Assembly: GCA_023055505.1 (NCBI GenBank)
Contig: JALIRH010000023.1
Coordinates: 5,462,423 to 5,526,422, forward strand
Length of the DNA stretch: 64,000 bases
Source of the DNA: Callipepla californica brunnescens
Lineage: Eukaryota; Chordata; Aves; Galliformes; Odontophoridae
Reading direction: 5' to 3'
A program made the position numbers and the translations under genes. The notes below the pieces were generated by a model that made no database searches, was not told the origin of the DNA, and saw nothing but the letters and a program-made list of their open reading frames with translations. Numbering within the stretch: position 1 is the stretch's first letter; each line of letters starts with the position of its first letter. Positions 37,501 through 48,614 of the stretch are shown piece after piece.

Positions 37501-40143
37501 CCCTTATGTTTTAGACAATCTACGGCATTGTTTTTCCATCAGACTTTCTTCAGCATTTCTCTTCTGTGTTACCATAGAGACTGGAGGAAAACTGCATATT
37601 GTGTATTAACATAGAACAATTGCTATTTTCTTGCCAGGTAAACTAATGTATTACTTATCCCTTTTCTACCCCTAAAGTTGCTTCAGGCTCTCTCTTTGTT
37701 CTTTCTTCTGATTTACCCACGTGTTTTCAGTAGGAAGAACATAAGCACTGCAGCTTCTCTTCCTTCTCATGCCTCATTTCCTTAAACCCAAATAAGCATT
37801 TTCAGTAGAGAGGAAGATCTATGTGCAATTTTAAGGATATTTTTAAAGGAGGAAATACACCAAATTCAAACAGAGACATGATCTCACATATTAGTTACAC
37901 TGTTTTACTGTAGGAACACAGATCAACTCTAGGGATTACAGTGCATTTTTGACTTGGAATTCAGTTATTCTGTGATTCTGTTCAAATTCAGAATATTTGT
38001 TTTGGTTTTCAGCGCAAGAGTCAACTACCAAAAACTGCCAATCTTTTCAAAAAGAGAATATAGCTTTCGCTAGTATATTGTTCTTGCAGTAAAAATAAAA
38101 TCACCATATTATATTTCTCTTGGCAAGAACCCACGCTAAAATTATATATATATATGTATGTATGTATGTATGTGTGTGTGTGACTTCAGAAGAAAAGCTG
38201 GTTTCTGGAAAAAAAAAAAAAAAGAAACTGCTGTGGTTCAGATTTGGCTGTGTTCTATATTTTTGATTCCATTGCTTCTATGTACCCGACCTTAAAATAG
38301 CAACAAAACAATTACCATATTTAGTCTTCTACGCCCCTACACTTTTTTTTCTTCCCACCTTTCTCCAGTCAAGCATTGACAATGTGTTTTCTCACTCCTG
38401 TAAAAGAAGACTGACACAGCTAAGTTTTTCAACTTCTCTGCTTCCTGATATTCTGATAGATTTCAGTAACGTTCAAGTCTAGTCTTCTTTTTCTTAAATC
38501 TGTAAACATATTCTTGTCTATGACTGACTGTCCTACTAATATGCTGATATCATAGTTCTAGAGATGCTATTTAAATATAGTGCATATCAAAGATTAACCT
38601 CAGTGTCTACTCACTGGCACCTTGCCATTAGTGAGGGTGACAGCAGGGAGGGTGTCTTATATCAAAATTTGCTTCTGATACCAACTGTGCATTAGCAAAC
38701 TAATATGAGAAATTTATAATGTTAGCATAAGACGAGCTTTCAGCAAGACCTTCATCTGTGCTCAGATAAATTCTGTAATGTATATTTAGAGTATGATATC
38801 TACATTTACAGATCACATAATGTCTTACGCACGACTTTCTTATGAAAAACACGGCTGTCCAAAGTGCACAAACTTTAAATAAAAATACTGATAACAAATA
38901 ATATGCTTTGCAGTCACCTATTTATTGTCACGTGATTCTTTTTGTTGCTGTTTCACTTGAGCCTCTGCTCACATACACTATTCAGATAGAAATAATTTAT
39001 TGCTGCCTATTACCCCATGACTGCCTCTTTTTTTCTGCATTCCCTCTCTCACCCAGTCAGTCCTGCTCATATCTTTGAGTGTGCCTACAGTTTCCGTTCC
39101 AGCTTTCTAATGTTGCTGCTCTATCAGACAGTCTCAGCTGATGATCTAGTCACCTCTCTCTATTTTTTCAAATTCTCACTTCTTTTCACCCGTAGCCATT
39201 TTGATTATATTAAAGTCTGAAAAAGAGTTATCAAGAACTAAAATAACATTAATACAAAAATTGAGTTCCTGTAATTTTTGAATGTTATTGAGTGTGAAAT
39301 CTAGTATGATTTCAGCTTCCAACTGTGGTTTGAAATTAAGTAGTGAAGTAACTCTCTTATTAATATATTCACATGCTGGATAAAATACTAATGTATTTCC
39401 CAAATTTTCTAATTCGTATCATTCCACTAAGAAAAAATAATACGTTGAAAGAAGAGGTGGTTTACACAGACTACTCTTTTGCTTTACGTTATGTGGTCAA
39501 GCCAGTTTGATCTTCACTGAACATTTTGGTTTACAGAATAAATAGATAATAAAAAAAAAAAAAAAACTGTTTCTGGACAGAATGAAATTCGTAGTCTCAG
39601 CAGATGTATTTATTTTCAATCATTCTGCTACATACTAGGCTATTTTATTGAAACTATCCTTATTACTATACCTCACAACATTAACAAATAGAGTTATTCA
39701 GTATATGTCTTGAGGATAAATACCTTCAATTATTATTTTTTTTTTTCTGAGAAACAAGGAGTATCACATTGATGATTCTTGAGCAATAAGAACACCACAA
39801 TTTTTACATTTCAGACAGTTCCAACTATGATTCAGAAGTCTTTATGCATTTAGAGTTTATTTATATCTTTCAGGTATGAAATTTCTGCCCTTCCACACCA
39901 GATTACTATTTGTTTTGTTCATGAAATATCCATAAAAGCTGAAATACACAATCTATCTACATATATCACTATAGTTACAGACACTTTGTCAGTGCCATCC
40001 TAACAGAGGCTGTTGGAGACATATTGTAATTGTTTTTTATTCCTCATGAAGTAAAATACTTGAATGTATGTTTTTACTTCATACACGCACAGAGAAACAT
40101 TGTACACAGTACAGACAGAAAATACAACAAATATCAGGAATAT
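34568..40143. other. AT-rich non-genic sequence
   Basis: About 5.6 kb without a recognised gene or mobile element. It contains (TA)n(TATG)n(TG)n at 38142-38182 and poly-A runs at 38208-38223 and 39550-39565. The stretch 35560-35850 has less low-complexity sequence and several TAATT/ATTA-type motifs and is discussed as a possible conserved element. Confidence 0.5.
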
Positions 40144-40148
40144 CTGTC
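40144..40148. repeat. Target-site duplication CTGTC (left)
   Basis: ctgtc directly precedes the left LTR and is repeated exactly at 43504-43508 after the right LTR. A 5-bp duplication is the size made by ERVL-type integrases. Confidence 0.8.
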
Positions 40149-40390
40149 TGTCAGGGGTTTGTGGGCCGGTTCGGCCCGGCCCCGCAACAACCGAGGAAGG
40201 AGACCCACAGGCCCACACCCCGGACAGAGGGAAGGGGGAAAAGGAAAAAAAAAAGGAAATAAGCCCCAAAACAAAACAGCGGCAACGATCTGAGGGGGAA
40301 AAGCTAATTTACTAAATAAGACATCAGGAAGTAAATAACACAATATAATGCAATACAATTTGGAATTAAGCCTAATTAATCAAACAAAAC

Positions 40391-40431
<41 letters not shown>

Positions 40432-40691
40432 CCCAATAAACCGAAGGCCTTACGCTAACGCTGAAGGCGGACGGCAGCGAGCACCCACTCCTAAGTGATC
40501 CTAGAGGAAAGAGAGAGAGAACGTCCCGTGACCACAGAGGGTTTTTATCTGTTCCCTCTGAGTGGAAAACACGTGAAAAAAAAACAAAGCATTGCAAAGT
40601 CCTCTGGGGAATGTAGTTCTCCCTGACTCCCAATGCACTACATGATGCCATGATGTGGAATACCAGTACCAAAAAATCATAAAACCACGAC
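40149..40691 (-). repeat. 3' LTR of the provirus
   Basis: On the plus strand it runs tgtcaggggtttgtgggccg to aaaccacgaca; the sense LTR is TGTCGTGG...CCCTGACA. It holds a (GA)n tract at about 40391-40428 and a TATA-like gataaaaa on the reverse strand (complement of 40542-40549). It is nearly identical to the copy at 42957-43503. Confidence 0.95.
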
Positions 40692-40702
40692 ATTCCACCC
40701 CT
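40692..40702 (-). other. Polypurine tract
   Basis: Reverse-strand aaggggtggaa directly abuts the 3' LTR, where retroviruses prime plus-strand DNA synthesis. Confidence 0.75.
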
Positions 40703-40802
40703 TATTCCACATCACTGTATCATGCTTGATACATACAGAAGAACAATAATTAACGTGCATTAGATACACGCACACAATATATATACAAGTATATACATAG
40801 AA

Positions 40803-43166
40803 TTATTGAGGGCGGTCTCCAGACATCAAATTCCCTTGTGGTATACATTGAACATCCCCATTCTTTTGCATCACCCACCAGGTAGACCCAGGTCCCTGAG
40901 CAAAGACAGTTCCACGGAGAGGTTTGCCCTTTCCAGAAGCTGGAAGTACCCAAACTGCTTTGCCCAACATGTTCTTTACATGTACTACAGGGACCTTATC
41001 TCCCTCTACAGTAGGCAGAGAGCTGGATTGGGCAGGACCATCGCGATTGATGGATCCTCGGGTGTTGACCAACCAGGTGGCTTCTGACAAATTTTTTTCC
41101 CAGTGCTTAAATGTTCCACCACCCATTGCTTTCAACATTGTTTTTAACAATCCATTGTACCTTTCAATTTTACCAGAAGCTGGTGCGTGATAGGGGATAT
41201 GATAAATCCACTCAATGCCATGATCTTTGGCCCAAGTATCTACAAGAGAATTTTTAAAATGACTTCCATTATCAGACTCAATTCTTTCTGGAGTACCATG
41301 TCGCCACAGGACATGTTTCTCCAGACCTAGAATGGTGTTTCGGGCGGTAGCATGGGGTACTGCGTATGTTTCAAGCCACCCAGTGGTCGCCTCCACCATG
41401 GTGAGCACATAACGCTTACCACTGCGAGACCGTGGCAAGGTGATATAATCAACCTGCCACGCCTCCCCATATTTATATTTTTGCCATCGCCCTTCCTCCC
41501 AAAGAGGTTTCATCCTCTTGGCTTGTTTAATTGCGGCGCATGTATCACAGTCATGGATCACCTGTGCGATGGCATCCATAGTTAAGTCCACCCCTCGGTC
41601 TCTAGCCCACTTATAGGTCGCGTCCCTTCCTTGATGGCCCGAGGTCTCATGGGCCCACCGAGCTAGAAATAATTCAATCTTATGTTGCCAGTCCAAGTCT
41701 ACTTGAGTCACCTTAATTTTGGCAGCTCGATCTACCTGGTGGTTGTTTTGCTGTTCTTCAGTTGCCCGGCTCTTAGGAACATGAGCATCTACATGGCGCA
41801 CCTTTACAACCACGTTCTTTATTCGGGCAGCAATATCCTTCCACAGTTCAGCGGCCCAAATAGGTTTACCCTTCCGTTGCCAACCATTTTGTTCCCACTG
41901 CTGTAACCACCCCCACAAAGCATTTGCCACCATCCATGAGTCAGTATAAAGATAAAGCACTGGCCACCTCTCACGTTCAGCAATATTTAAGGCTAATTGG
42001 ACAGCCTTTACCTCTGCAAATTGACTTGATTCTCCTTCTCCTTCAGTGGCCTCTGCAACTTGTTGCATGGGACTCCACACAGCAGATTTCCATTTGCGGT
42101 GCTTTCCCACAAAGCGACACGATCCATCTGTGAACAGGGCGTATCTCTTTTCATCTTCTGTTAGTTCATTATATGGTGGGGCTTCTTTGGCACGTGACAC
42201 CTCCTTTGCTGGTGTTGTTCCAAACTTTTTACCTTCAGGCCAGTCCATGATCACCTCCAGGATTCCTGGACGGTTGAGGTTCCCCATCCGAGCTCGCTGT
42301 GTAATCAGCGCAATCCACTTACTCCAAGTGGCATCAGTAGCATGATGGGTGGAGGGAACCTTTCCTTTGAACATCCAATTCAGCATTGGCAGTCGAGGTG
42401 CCAGAAGGAGCTGCGCTTCAGTACCGATTACTTCGGAAGCAGCTCGAACCCCCTCGTACGCGGCTAAGATTTCCTTCTCAGTTGGAGTGTAGCGCTCCTC
42501 AGACCCCCTGTATGCATGACTCCAGAATCCAAGGGGTCGGCCTCGGGTCTCTCCAAAAGCTCTTTGCCACAAACTCCAAGTGGGACCTTCCTTTCCAGCA
42601 GCAGTGTAGAGGATGTTCTTTACATCCTGTCCCGTCCGCACTGGCCCCAGGGCCACGGCACGGGCTATCTCCTGCTTAATTTGCTCAAAAGCCTGCTGCT
42701 GCTCAGGGCCCCATACAAAATCATTCTTCTTCCGCGTCACCTGATAAAGGGGGCTCACAATGAGGCTGTAGTTTGGAACATGCAGTCTCCAAAATCCCAC
42801 TACACCCAGAAAAGCTTGGGTCTCTGTCTTATTGGTGGGTGGAGACATGGCAGTAATTTTGTCAATCACATCTGTTGGGATGTGACGACGTCCATCTTGC
42901 CACTTTATGCCTAGGAACTGAATTTCTTGTGCAGGCCCCACATTGGGCGCCAAAAATGTCAGGGGTTTGTGGGCCGGTTCGGCCCGGCCCCGCAACAACC
43001 GAGGAAGGAGACCCACAGGCCCACACCCCGGACAGAGGGAAGGGGGAAAAGGAAAAAAAAAAGGAAATAAGCCCCAAAACAAAACAGCGGCAACGATCTG
43101 AGGGGAAAAAGCTAATTTACTAAATAAGACATCAGGAAGTAAATAACACAATATAATGCAATACAA
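40803..43166 (-). CDS. ERVL-like pol: RT tail, RNase H and integrase, open frame running from the 5' LTR
   Basis: A stop-free frame (open from 43187) of 787 residues counted from 43166; the first codon is TTG and the first in-frame ATG is residue 107 (42846-42848), leaving 681 residues. Residues 1-70 are LTR, 71-78 the primer binding site, about 80-330 the RT thumb/connection (FLGIKW, GFWRLHVPNYS). RNase H follows with D347 (FTDGS), E385, D409 (YTDSW) and D479. Integrase has the zinc site H506, H511, C540, C543 and the catalytic triad D573, D632, E668 with the DX35E spacing. The C-terminal residues to 787 would be the integrase C-domain. RNase H would degrade RNA in hybrids and integrase insert viral DNA. 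RT motifs upstream of the thumb, protease and gag are absent. No stop or frameshift within 2.36 kb fits a young insertion. Whether it is translated, lacking an early ATG, is unknown. Confidence 0.88.
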   Translation of the reverse strand: MYCIILCYLLPDVLFSKLAFSPQIVAAVLFWGLFPFFFPFPPSLCPGCGPVGLLPRLLRGRAEPAHKPLTFLAPNVGPAQEIQFLGIKWQDGRRHIPTDVIDKITAMSPPTNKTETQAFLGVVGFWRLHVPNYSLIVSPLYQVTRKKNDFVWGPEQQQAFEQIKQEIARAVALGPVRTGQDVKNILYTAAGKEGPTWSLWQRAFGETRGRPLGFWSHAYRGSEERYTPTEKEILAAYEGVRAASEVIGTEAQLLLAPRLPMLNWMFKGKVPSTHHATDATWSKWIALITQRARMGNLNRPGILEVIMDWPEGKKFGTTPAKEVSRAKEAPPYNELTEDEKRYALFTDGSCRFVGKHRKWKSAVWSPMQQVAEATEGEGESSQFAEVKAVQLALNIAERERWPVLYLYTDSWMVANALWGWLQQWEQNGWQRKGKPIWAAELWKDIAARIKNVVVKVRHVDAHVPKSRATEEQQNNHQVDRAAKIKVTQVDLDWQHKIELFLARWAHETSGHQGRDATYKWARDRGVDLTMDAIAQVIHDCDTCAAIKQAKRMKPLWEEGRWQKYKYGEAWQVDYITLPRSRSGKRYVLTMVEATTGWLETYAVPHATARNTILGLEKHVLWRHGTPERIESDNGSHFKNSLVDTWAKDHGIEWIYHIPYHAPASGKIERYNGLLKTMLKAMGGGTFKHWEKNLSEATWLVNTRGSINRDGPAQSSSLPTVEGDKVPVVHVKNMLGKAVWVLPASGKGKPLRGTVFAQGPGSTWWVMQKNGDVQCIPQGNLMSGDRPQ
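42935..42952 (-). other. Primer binding site, tRNA-Lys type
   Basis: Reverse strand tggcgcccaatgtggggc, four bases inside the 5' LTR. It resembles the lysine-tRNA primer sites of betaretroviruses (tggcgccc start) with about one difference from the Lys-1,2 form. ERVL elements are named for a leucine primer, so this is unexpected. The site reads in frame as part of the open frame above. Confidence 0.78.
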
Positions 43167-43198
43167 TTTGGAATTAAGCCTAATTAATCAAAGAAAAC

Positions 43199-43236
<38 letters not shown>

Positions 43237-43503
43237 GTGCCCGATAAACCGAAGGCCTTACGCTAACGCTGAAGGCGGACGGCAGCGAGCACCCACTCCT
43301 AAGTGATCCTAGAGGAAAGAGAGAGAGAACGTCCCGTGACCACAGAGGGTTTTTATCTGTTCCCTCTGAGCGGAAAACACGTGAAAAAAAAAACACAAAG
43401 CATTGCAAAGTCCTCTGGGGAATGTAGTTCTCCCTGACTCCCAATGCACCACATGATGCCATGATGTGGAATACCAGTACCAAAAAATCATAAAACCACG
43501 ACA
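42957..43503 (-). repeat. 5' LTR of the provirus
   Basis: Same family and almost the same sequence as 40149-40691. The (GA)n tract is at about 43202-43231. A TATA-like gataaaaa lies on the reverse strand (complement of 43349-43356), about 185 bp upstream of the start of the long open stretch. No ATG occurs in the pol frame within the LTR. Confidence 0.95.
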
Positions 43504-43508
43504 CTGTC
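43504..43508. repeat. Target-site duplication CTGTC (right)
   Basis: Exact match to 40144-40148. Confidence 0.8.
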
Positions 43509-43984
43509 AGAGATTACATAAATAGGAAAAGCAAAGAAAAAATGTGAGAAACATACTGAAATGAAGTATCTTGAGAACTCTTACAGAAGTGTAAATATCA
43601 TTTAAAGTGAAAAAAAAAATGAAACAGTGAATTAGGAAAAACAAACCTACCCATCTAACCTGGGTAATACATATTTTCCAGTGAAAGAGTTATTCAGAGG
43701 GATAAAAAGGCATTTCAAAAATCTCAGCTTCCTCAGTTGGGAGCATAGACTAGTGGTGCATTGGTGGAATATTGTCCTGGAGAATCTTCTCCATCTGTGA
43801 CTGGAAAATGCCCAAACTTATAATTAGCACAAGATGGACTGCAAATTGAAGATAAAATAGTGCATATATAGTGTACGGTTGTAGTGTGTCTAGAGACACT
43901 AGTTCTAGATGTCGCTCAATAATCTGCAACATCTGAGTCTGTCACATGATATTTATTGGCACATGAAAGGCCTAAATTCAATAA
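43509..43984. other. AT-rich spacer
   Basis: No gene or repeat recognised; an A9 run lies near 43611-43619. Confidence 0.55.
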
Positions 43985-44141
43985 AAACAACAAGGATCTG
44001 GAAAGGTTGCTCAGGGGTACCCAGAAAATGTTGCCCTGGACAACCTGTTCTACCTATAATATCCTTGTTTATTACAGGGTGTTGGACTAGTTGGCCCTTA
44101 GAGGACCCTTCCAACTCTAAGGATTCTACGATTCTGTGAAA
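43985..44141 (+). mobile_element. CR1 LINE 3' tail fragment
   Basis: Plus-strand CR1 3' end: aatgttgccctggacaacct, gttggactagttggccctta, then gacccttccaactctaagg and the tail ctacgattctgtga. Confidence 0.85.
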
Positions 44142-45982
44142 TAAAGATTCAAATTAGAAATGAAGTCCAAAGGAAAAAAGAATATTGCTTGTTTTCAGCA
44201 CTAAAAACTACACTGTGAGTTTCTTACAAGGTTAGGTACAAATTTTGGCCACTTTCATGAAAAAGACTTTATTTTTATACATAGCAATAAATTATTTTTA
44301 ATTGTTAATTTTTTTTAAATTATGTGATGCTTTGTCAATTGTGATTAAAATTTCCTCTGCCTCTAATGCTCTTAGATCACAGACGTCCTTCATTTTCAAC
44401 ATGTTATTTTAGTTGCTAAAGATATAAGGAAACAATAGCTTAAGGTGTTTCAAGAATAGGTATAAATGAATGCGTCTGAGTTCATGTGATTTCTAACTAA
44501 TGTCTGACTAGAGCAAAGGAAGAAAACTTTCAAGAGAAAAAAGCCCAAAAGATGAATTTTGTTGACTTGATATTTTAAAATAACAAGAATATTAAGACAA
44601 AATAATAACTACTTCTTTGTAAAATTGATATATAACAAAGCATAATTTCTTTTTGCATTTCATGCATCGCCAATTAGTTTACCTCATAAATTAGGACGCA
44701 TGACAGACCAGAGAAGATTTAATGGCTTGTTTGTTTGCTTGTTTGTTTTTTTAAGCTTTGAGCACTATTGTCAGTACTAAGGATTTATTGATTCCTTTCT
44801 ATGTGCCCAACAATCAGATAGGCAATCTTCATGTCTAATCATGTTTTGGGTTATTTCATTCACATAAAGCAAATGGATCCTATGTTTGTCTTTAAAATTA
44901 ATTTATTATCATATGAATTAATGCTTATTTAATTTTTTTAACATAATATTCAGCAAGAGAGAAAGGCACATTAAACATCCAGTTATTTAAAAAGTTAACA
45001 GGAACACTTTGCCTAACTGGTAGATTATTTTTATTTGATTCCTAAAGAAGTTAATAGTCTGGATTTGCATTAGTGGACTTGAGTAACTCTTTAAGATATA
45101 TCTGAATCATATTCTGTTGCCTTCAACTTTGTAGTTGTTGTGTGACACAATGCATGAATAATATCAGTACTAACTATTATTTGCAAGGCAAAATAGCTAC
45201 AATTCTACATGTGTGCAACCATTTGTAATAAATGGTAATAAATGGCATCTGAACTTAAATTATCATGACTGCCATACATTTGAAAATCTAGGAAATGTAA
45301 ATTAGTTTGTATGCATTTTATATTATATATTATACCAATATACACGCACAAATATACATGTATATATACATCAATAGGTATACTGTGAGAGTAAAGGTGT
45401 TTTAGGCCAGCAAATCTATGAGACCTTCAGTGAGTAAAACCGTTATTTAAACTTTCTTGACAGCTGGGCTCCTCAGACTTTAAGGACTGCATCTTATTTT
45501 CAAATTTGGCATAAAAAGAGAAAATACTACTGATTCAGAAGGTGCAAACCAACTGGGATAAACTGCAAACCATATTTCCCATTTCTTTGGAACCTCTATA
45601 CTTGAAGCACTTCACAGTCTCAAGGGATACTTGACTAAACCAGTTCCATGGAATGTCTACTAAAAAAATTTTGAAAATATGGTGTGATGTAAAGCTCATC
45701 GTTCCTCCTGTTCTTCTGCTTTTTCTTCTATTCCTTTTTTATTTCTTCCTCTTCTTTGCATTTTTAATATTAAAACTGTTAGCCACTGACATTTCAACAG
45801 AATAGGAACCTTGATCCAAAAGGTCATCAAGAATTTTGTTGCTGTTAGTAGTGAAGATTTGCTTCGGTATGTCCTTGTGCAGCCATTTCTTTTTCATTTT
45901 CTTGACTGAAAAAATCTCTTCAGAAAAGTATAATCCACGAACATGTAAATTTACTTAAAACTGTTATGCAAAAAGAGGAAGC
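44142..45982. other. AT-rich non-genic sequence
   Basis: No gene or repeat recognised beyond short (TA)n near 45320-45368. Confidence 0.55.
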
Positions 45983-46500
45983 AGAATCATAGAATCATAG
46001 AACCACCAAGGTTGGAAAAGACCTACAAAATCATCCAGTCCAGTCATCCACCTATCACCAATTGTTCTCACTAAACCATATTCCTCGACACAATGTCTAA
46101 CTGATCCCTTAATACCTCCATAGTTGGTGACTCCACCACCTCCGTTTGCTTCCCATTTCAGCACCTGATCACTCTTTCAGAGAAGTACTTCTTAAAATCC
46201 AGTCTGAATTTCTGTTGGCACAAATTAAATCCATTCTCTCCAGTCCTATATTACAGAGCTCACTATAACCTCCCTTCAGGTAGTTATAGAGAGCAATAAC
46301 ATGTTCTCTGAGTGTCCTCTTCTCCAAACTGAACAGTCCCACCTCCTTCAGTCATTCCTCATAAGGACTGTTTTCCATACCCCTCACCAGCTTTGTTACC
46401 CTTCTCTGGAGATGCTCCAGGGCCTCAAGGATTTTCTTGCAGTAAGGGGCCCAAAACTGAACACAGTACATGAGATGCAACTTCACCATTGCTGATCTTA
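45983..46500 (-). mobile_element. CR1 LINE fragment with 3' tail
   Basis: Reverse-strand CR1 starting with the tail (cagaatcatagaatcatag), then aggttggaaaagacctac, gagaagtacttcttaaaatc, ccatacccctcaccagcttt and cttctctggagatgctccag, which complement the CR1 3' region and late ORF2. Truncated at the RT end. Confidence 0.9.
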
Positions 46501-48614
46501 GATCATCAGGTTGTAACCTGGAATCCTACGGTAATTATGCATTAACACTTGTAGATTAAAAATGTGAAATAAAATTAATGCTTGTTTAGGTGATGCAAAA
46601 TACAATTGTTTTACAAAGCCTGCTAATACAAAATGAGGTTCATAAAGCTAAGCGTAGATAAGGTTTGATTCCATCTTCTCATATTTTCTATCTCCTCTTC
46701 CTTTACTACCTAACGTAGACATTAAGACAGATGTTAAGAGTATAATGTAAATTTCATTTTATGATCAAAAAAACAGCACACAGTCTCATATCTACGAAAA
46801 AAAAAAAAGAAAAAGTGTGATGGTTCAGGGCATTCTTTCTTGTTCACTTTGGAAAAAATAAAATTATCTCATTTATTTCAAGGAAATCTTCAACGCAAAA
46901 ATGGAAAATTAGGAATCAGGAAAAAAATGTTTTGTCATATGAAGTATACATTATGATATCTTATTTATGTACCAGAAAAATCTTGAGCTCTCAACAAATC
47001 TAAATGTCTAATTTTCTTGGGGGGAGTTGTGAGCTGTAATTCAAAGTGAATTGAGATGTCAAGTAAGATTTTTCTATAATTAATCTGAATATAAATTTGC
47101 TTTCTTTTAGCTATCTTCACTACTCTAAACAGAGTACACTGATTGATTGGATGTTAGAGAATTTCTGAAATGCTCCAAAATTTGAATTGTGTAAGTGAAA
47201 CTTTTAATGATGTAGAGAGCTTACTAGGGAAACATACTGCACAGATCTGACTTCCACGAAGAAAGACATTCTGAGACATTATGATTCATACTTTCACTGT
47301 TTTCTTTATGTTCCAGTACAAACAGCCGCTCCATTGTTTTGATTTTGGCCACTTGGCTTTCAGAATTGAAGTTTAACCAGGAGGTTTTTTTTGTCGTTAG
47401 CATTAAATTTGCTCAGAGCTCATATCAATAGCAAGGGAATGAGAGTGATCACACGGAGATGCAAACAAAAGCACTTAATGGAATTAAGATATGTGGATGT
47501 GCAGGTCTGTCTTCTGAGAGATAAAGCAGACACATCACTGAATGAGTTGCAGTTAGGAAAGAGGAGAAAGGAGGCTGCGAAATTTCAGCTACGGTCATCT
47601 TTTTCACATCTTTTTCTACCTCATTATTTTTGAATCTGCCATAATCCGAAGTTCATACCAGCACAGTAGTCCATACTCTACAGCTAGTTACAACTCCAGT
47701 TGGCTTCCACCATGTTTACTGCAACCAAGATAATTGAAGCTCTTAGAAGAGGAGAATAAGGCCTCATGAGATCTCACAGTTGTTTAGATCAGACTCTGCT
47801 GTCCCACTGTTGCAAGCTGAACAGAGGGGAAAAAAAAAGCTAATTGGTATCGATTTTAGGAAGAAATGGCTTTCCTACTGTAGGACAATAGTAACAGAAG
47901 CTGACTTAGTGCTTCAGTCTTCTTTTAGAAATGAAATCTATTGCAGCTTTTCACAATATTGGAGAGGGAAAATTTCTGTCTGTATCAATTTTCCCGGGTG
48001 ACACTCTTCTTATTTTTATCCTTTGTTGTTACTCTTGACTCAGTCACTCAAGGAATCCCAAAGTCTCCCATCTTCTGATAAACTAAATGGGTAGGAACAA
48101 TGTTTTCTCCTCCAGTGGTCAGGAAAACTAGACAGCAAACATAGTAAGCTTGATAGTGGAATAGCAGACGGCATTTAATGGCCCTATGATGCTGAAAAGA
48201 GTGAAACAAAACTGAAATGGATATTTGACAAAAGTAGTCTATCAAGTTGGAAAAAAAAATGTGGAGGAAAGAATCTAGTAGGCCTATAATTGGTCTTTAT
48301 GTCTTATTCGTACAAGGATGCTATGAAAAATGTGTTTTCAAAGGTGAATTAAAGAATGGATCGGAGAAACTGGTGGGAAAATAAAAAATATTAATTAAAT
48401 AAATAAAATAATATAAAAATAATATAATAAATAAGAAAAAAATCATTGCTTGTAATTAAATTAAATAAGAGAATAAATATTAAAAATAAAACGTTAAAAT
48501 CCTATTGCTTGTAGGATTCAGTTAACTATTAATTCTGGTTTTGGATGATGCAGACTTGATGTTCTACAGTATGCCTGGTATAATATGTGTTTTGTTTGTA
48601 GGAGAAAAACAATA
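46501..48614. other. AT-rich non-genic sequence
   Basis: No gene or mobile element recognised. It holds an A-run at 46797-46809 and an A/T-only tract at about 48380-48440. Confidence 0.55.

Larger units (their letters stand above)
40149..43503 (-). mobile_element. Young, internally deleted ERVL-like provirus
   Basis: A complete LTR-to-LTR element of 3.36 kb on the reverse strand. In its own direction it runs: 5' LTR (43503-42957), lysine-type primer binding site (42952-42935), one pol open frame (RT tail, RNase H, integrase), about 110 bp of non-coding sequence, polypurine tract (40702-40692) and 3' LTR (40691-40149). Gag, protease, the catalytic part of RT and env are absent. The LTRs differ by only about five substitutions plus length changes in a (GA)n tract and A-runs, so insertion was recent. 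The pol relationship is to class III (ERVL) elements, judged from RNase H-integrase motifs and the 5-bp target duplication. It could be moved only with proteins from elsewhere. Confidence 0.92.

Noticed and set aside
40692..40802. An env gene between pol and the 3' LTR
   Set aside because: Only about 110 bp of AT-rich sequence with no frame.
40806..42914. Plus-strand open frames opposite the provirus pol
   Set aside because: Shadows of the intact reverse-strand pol frame.
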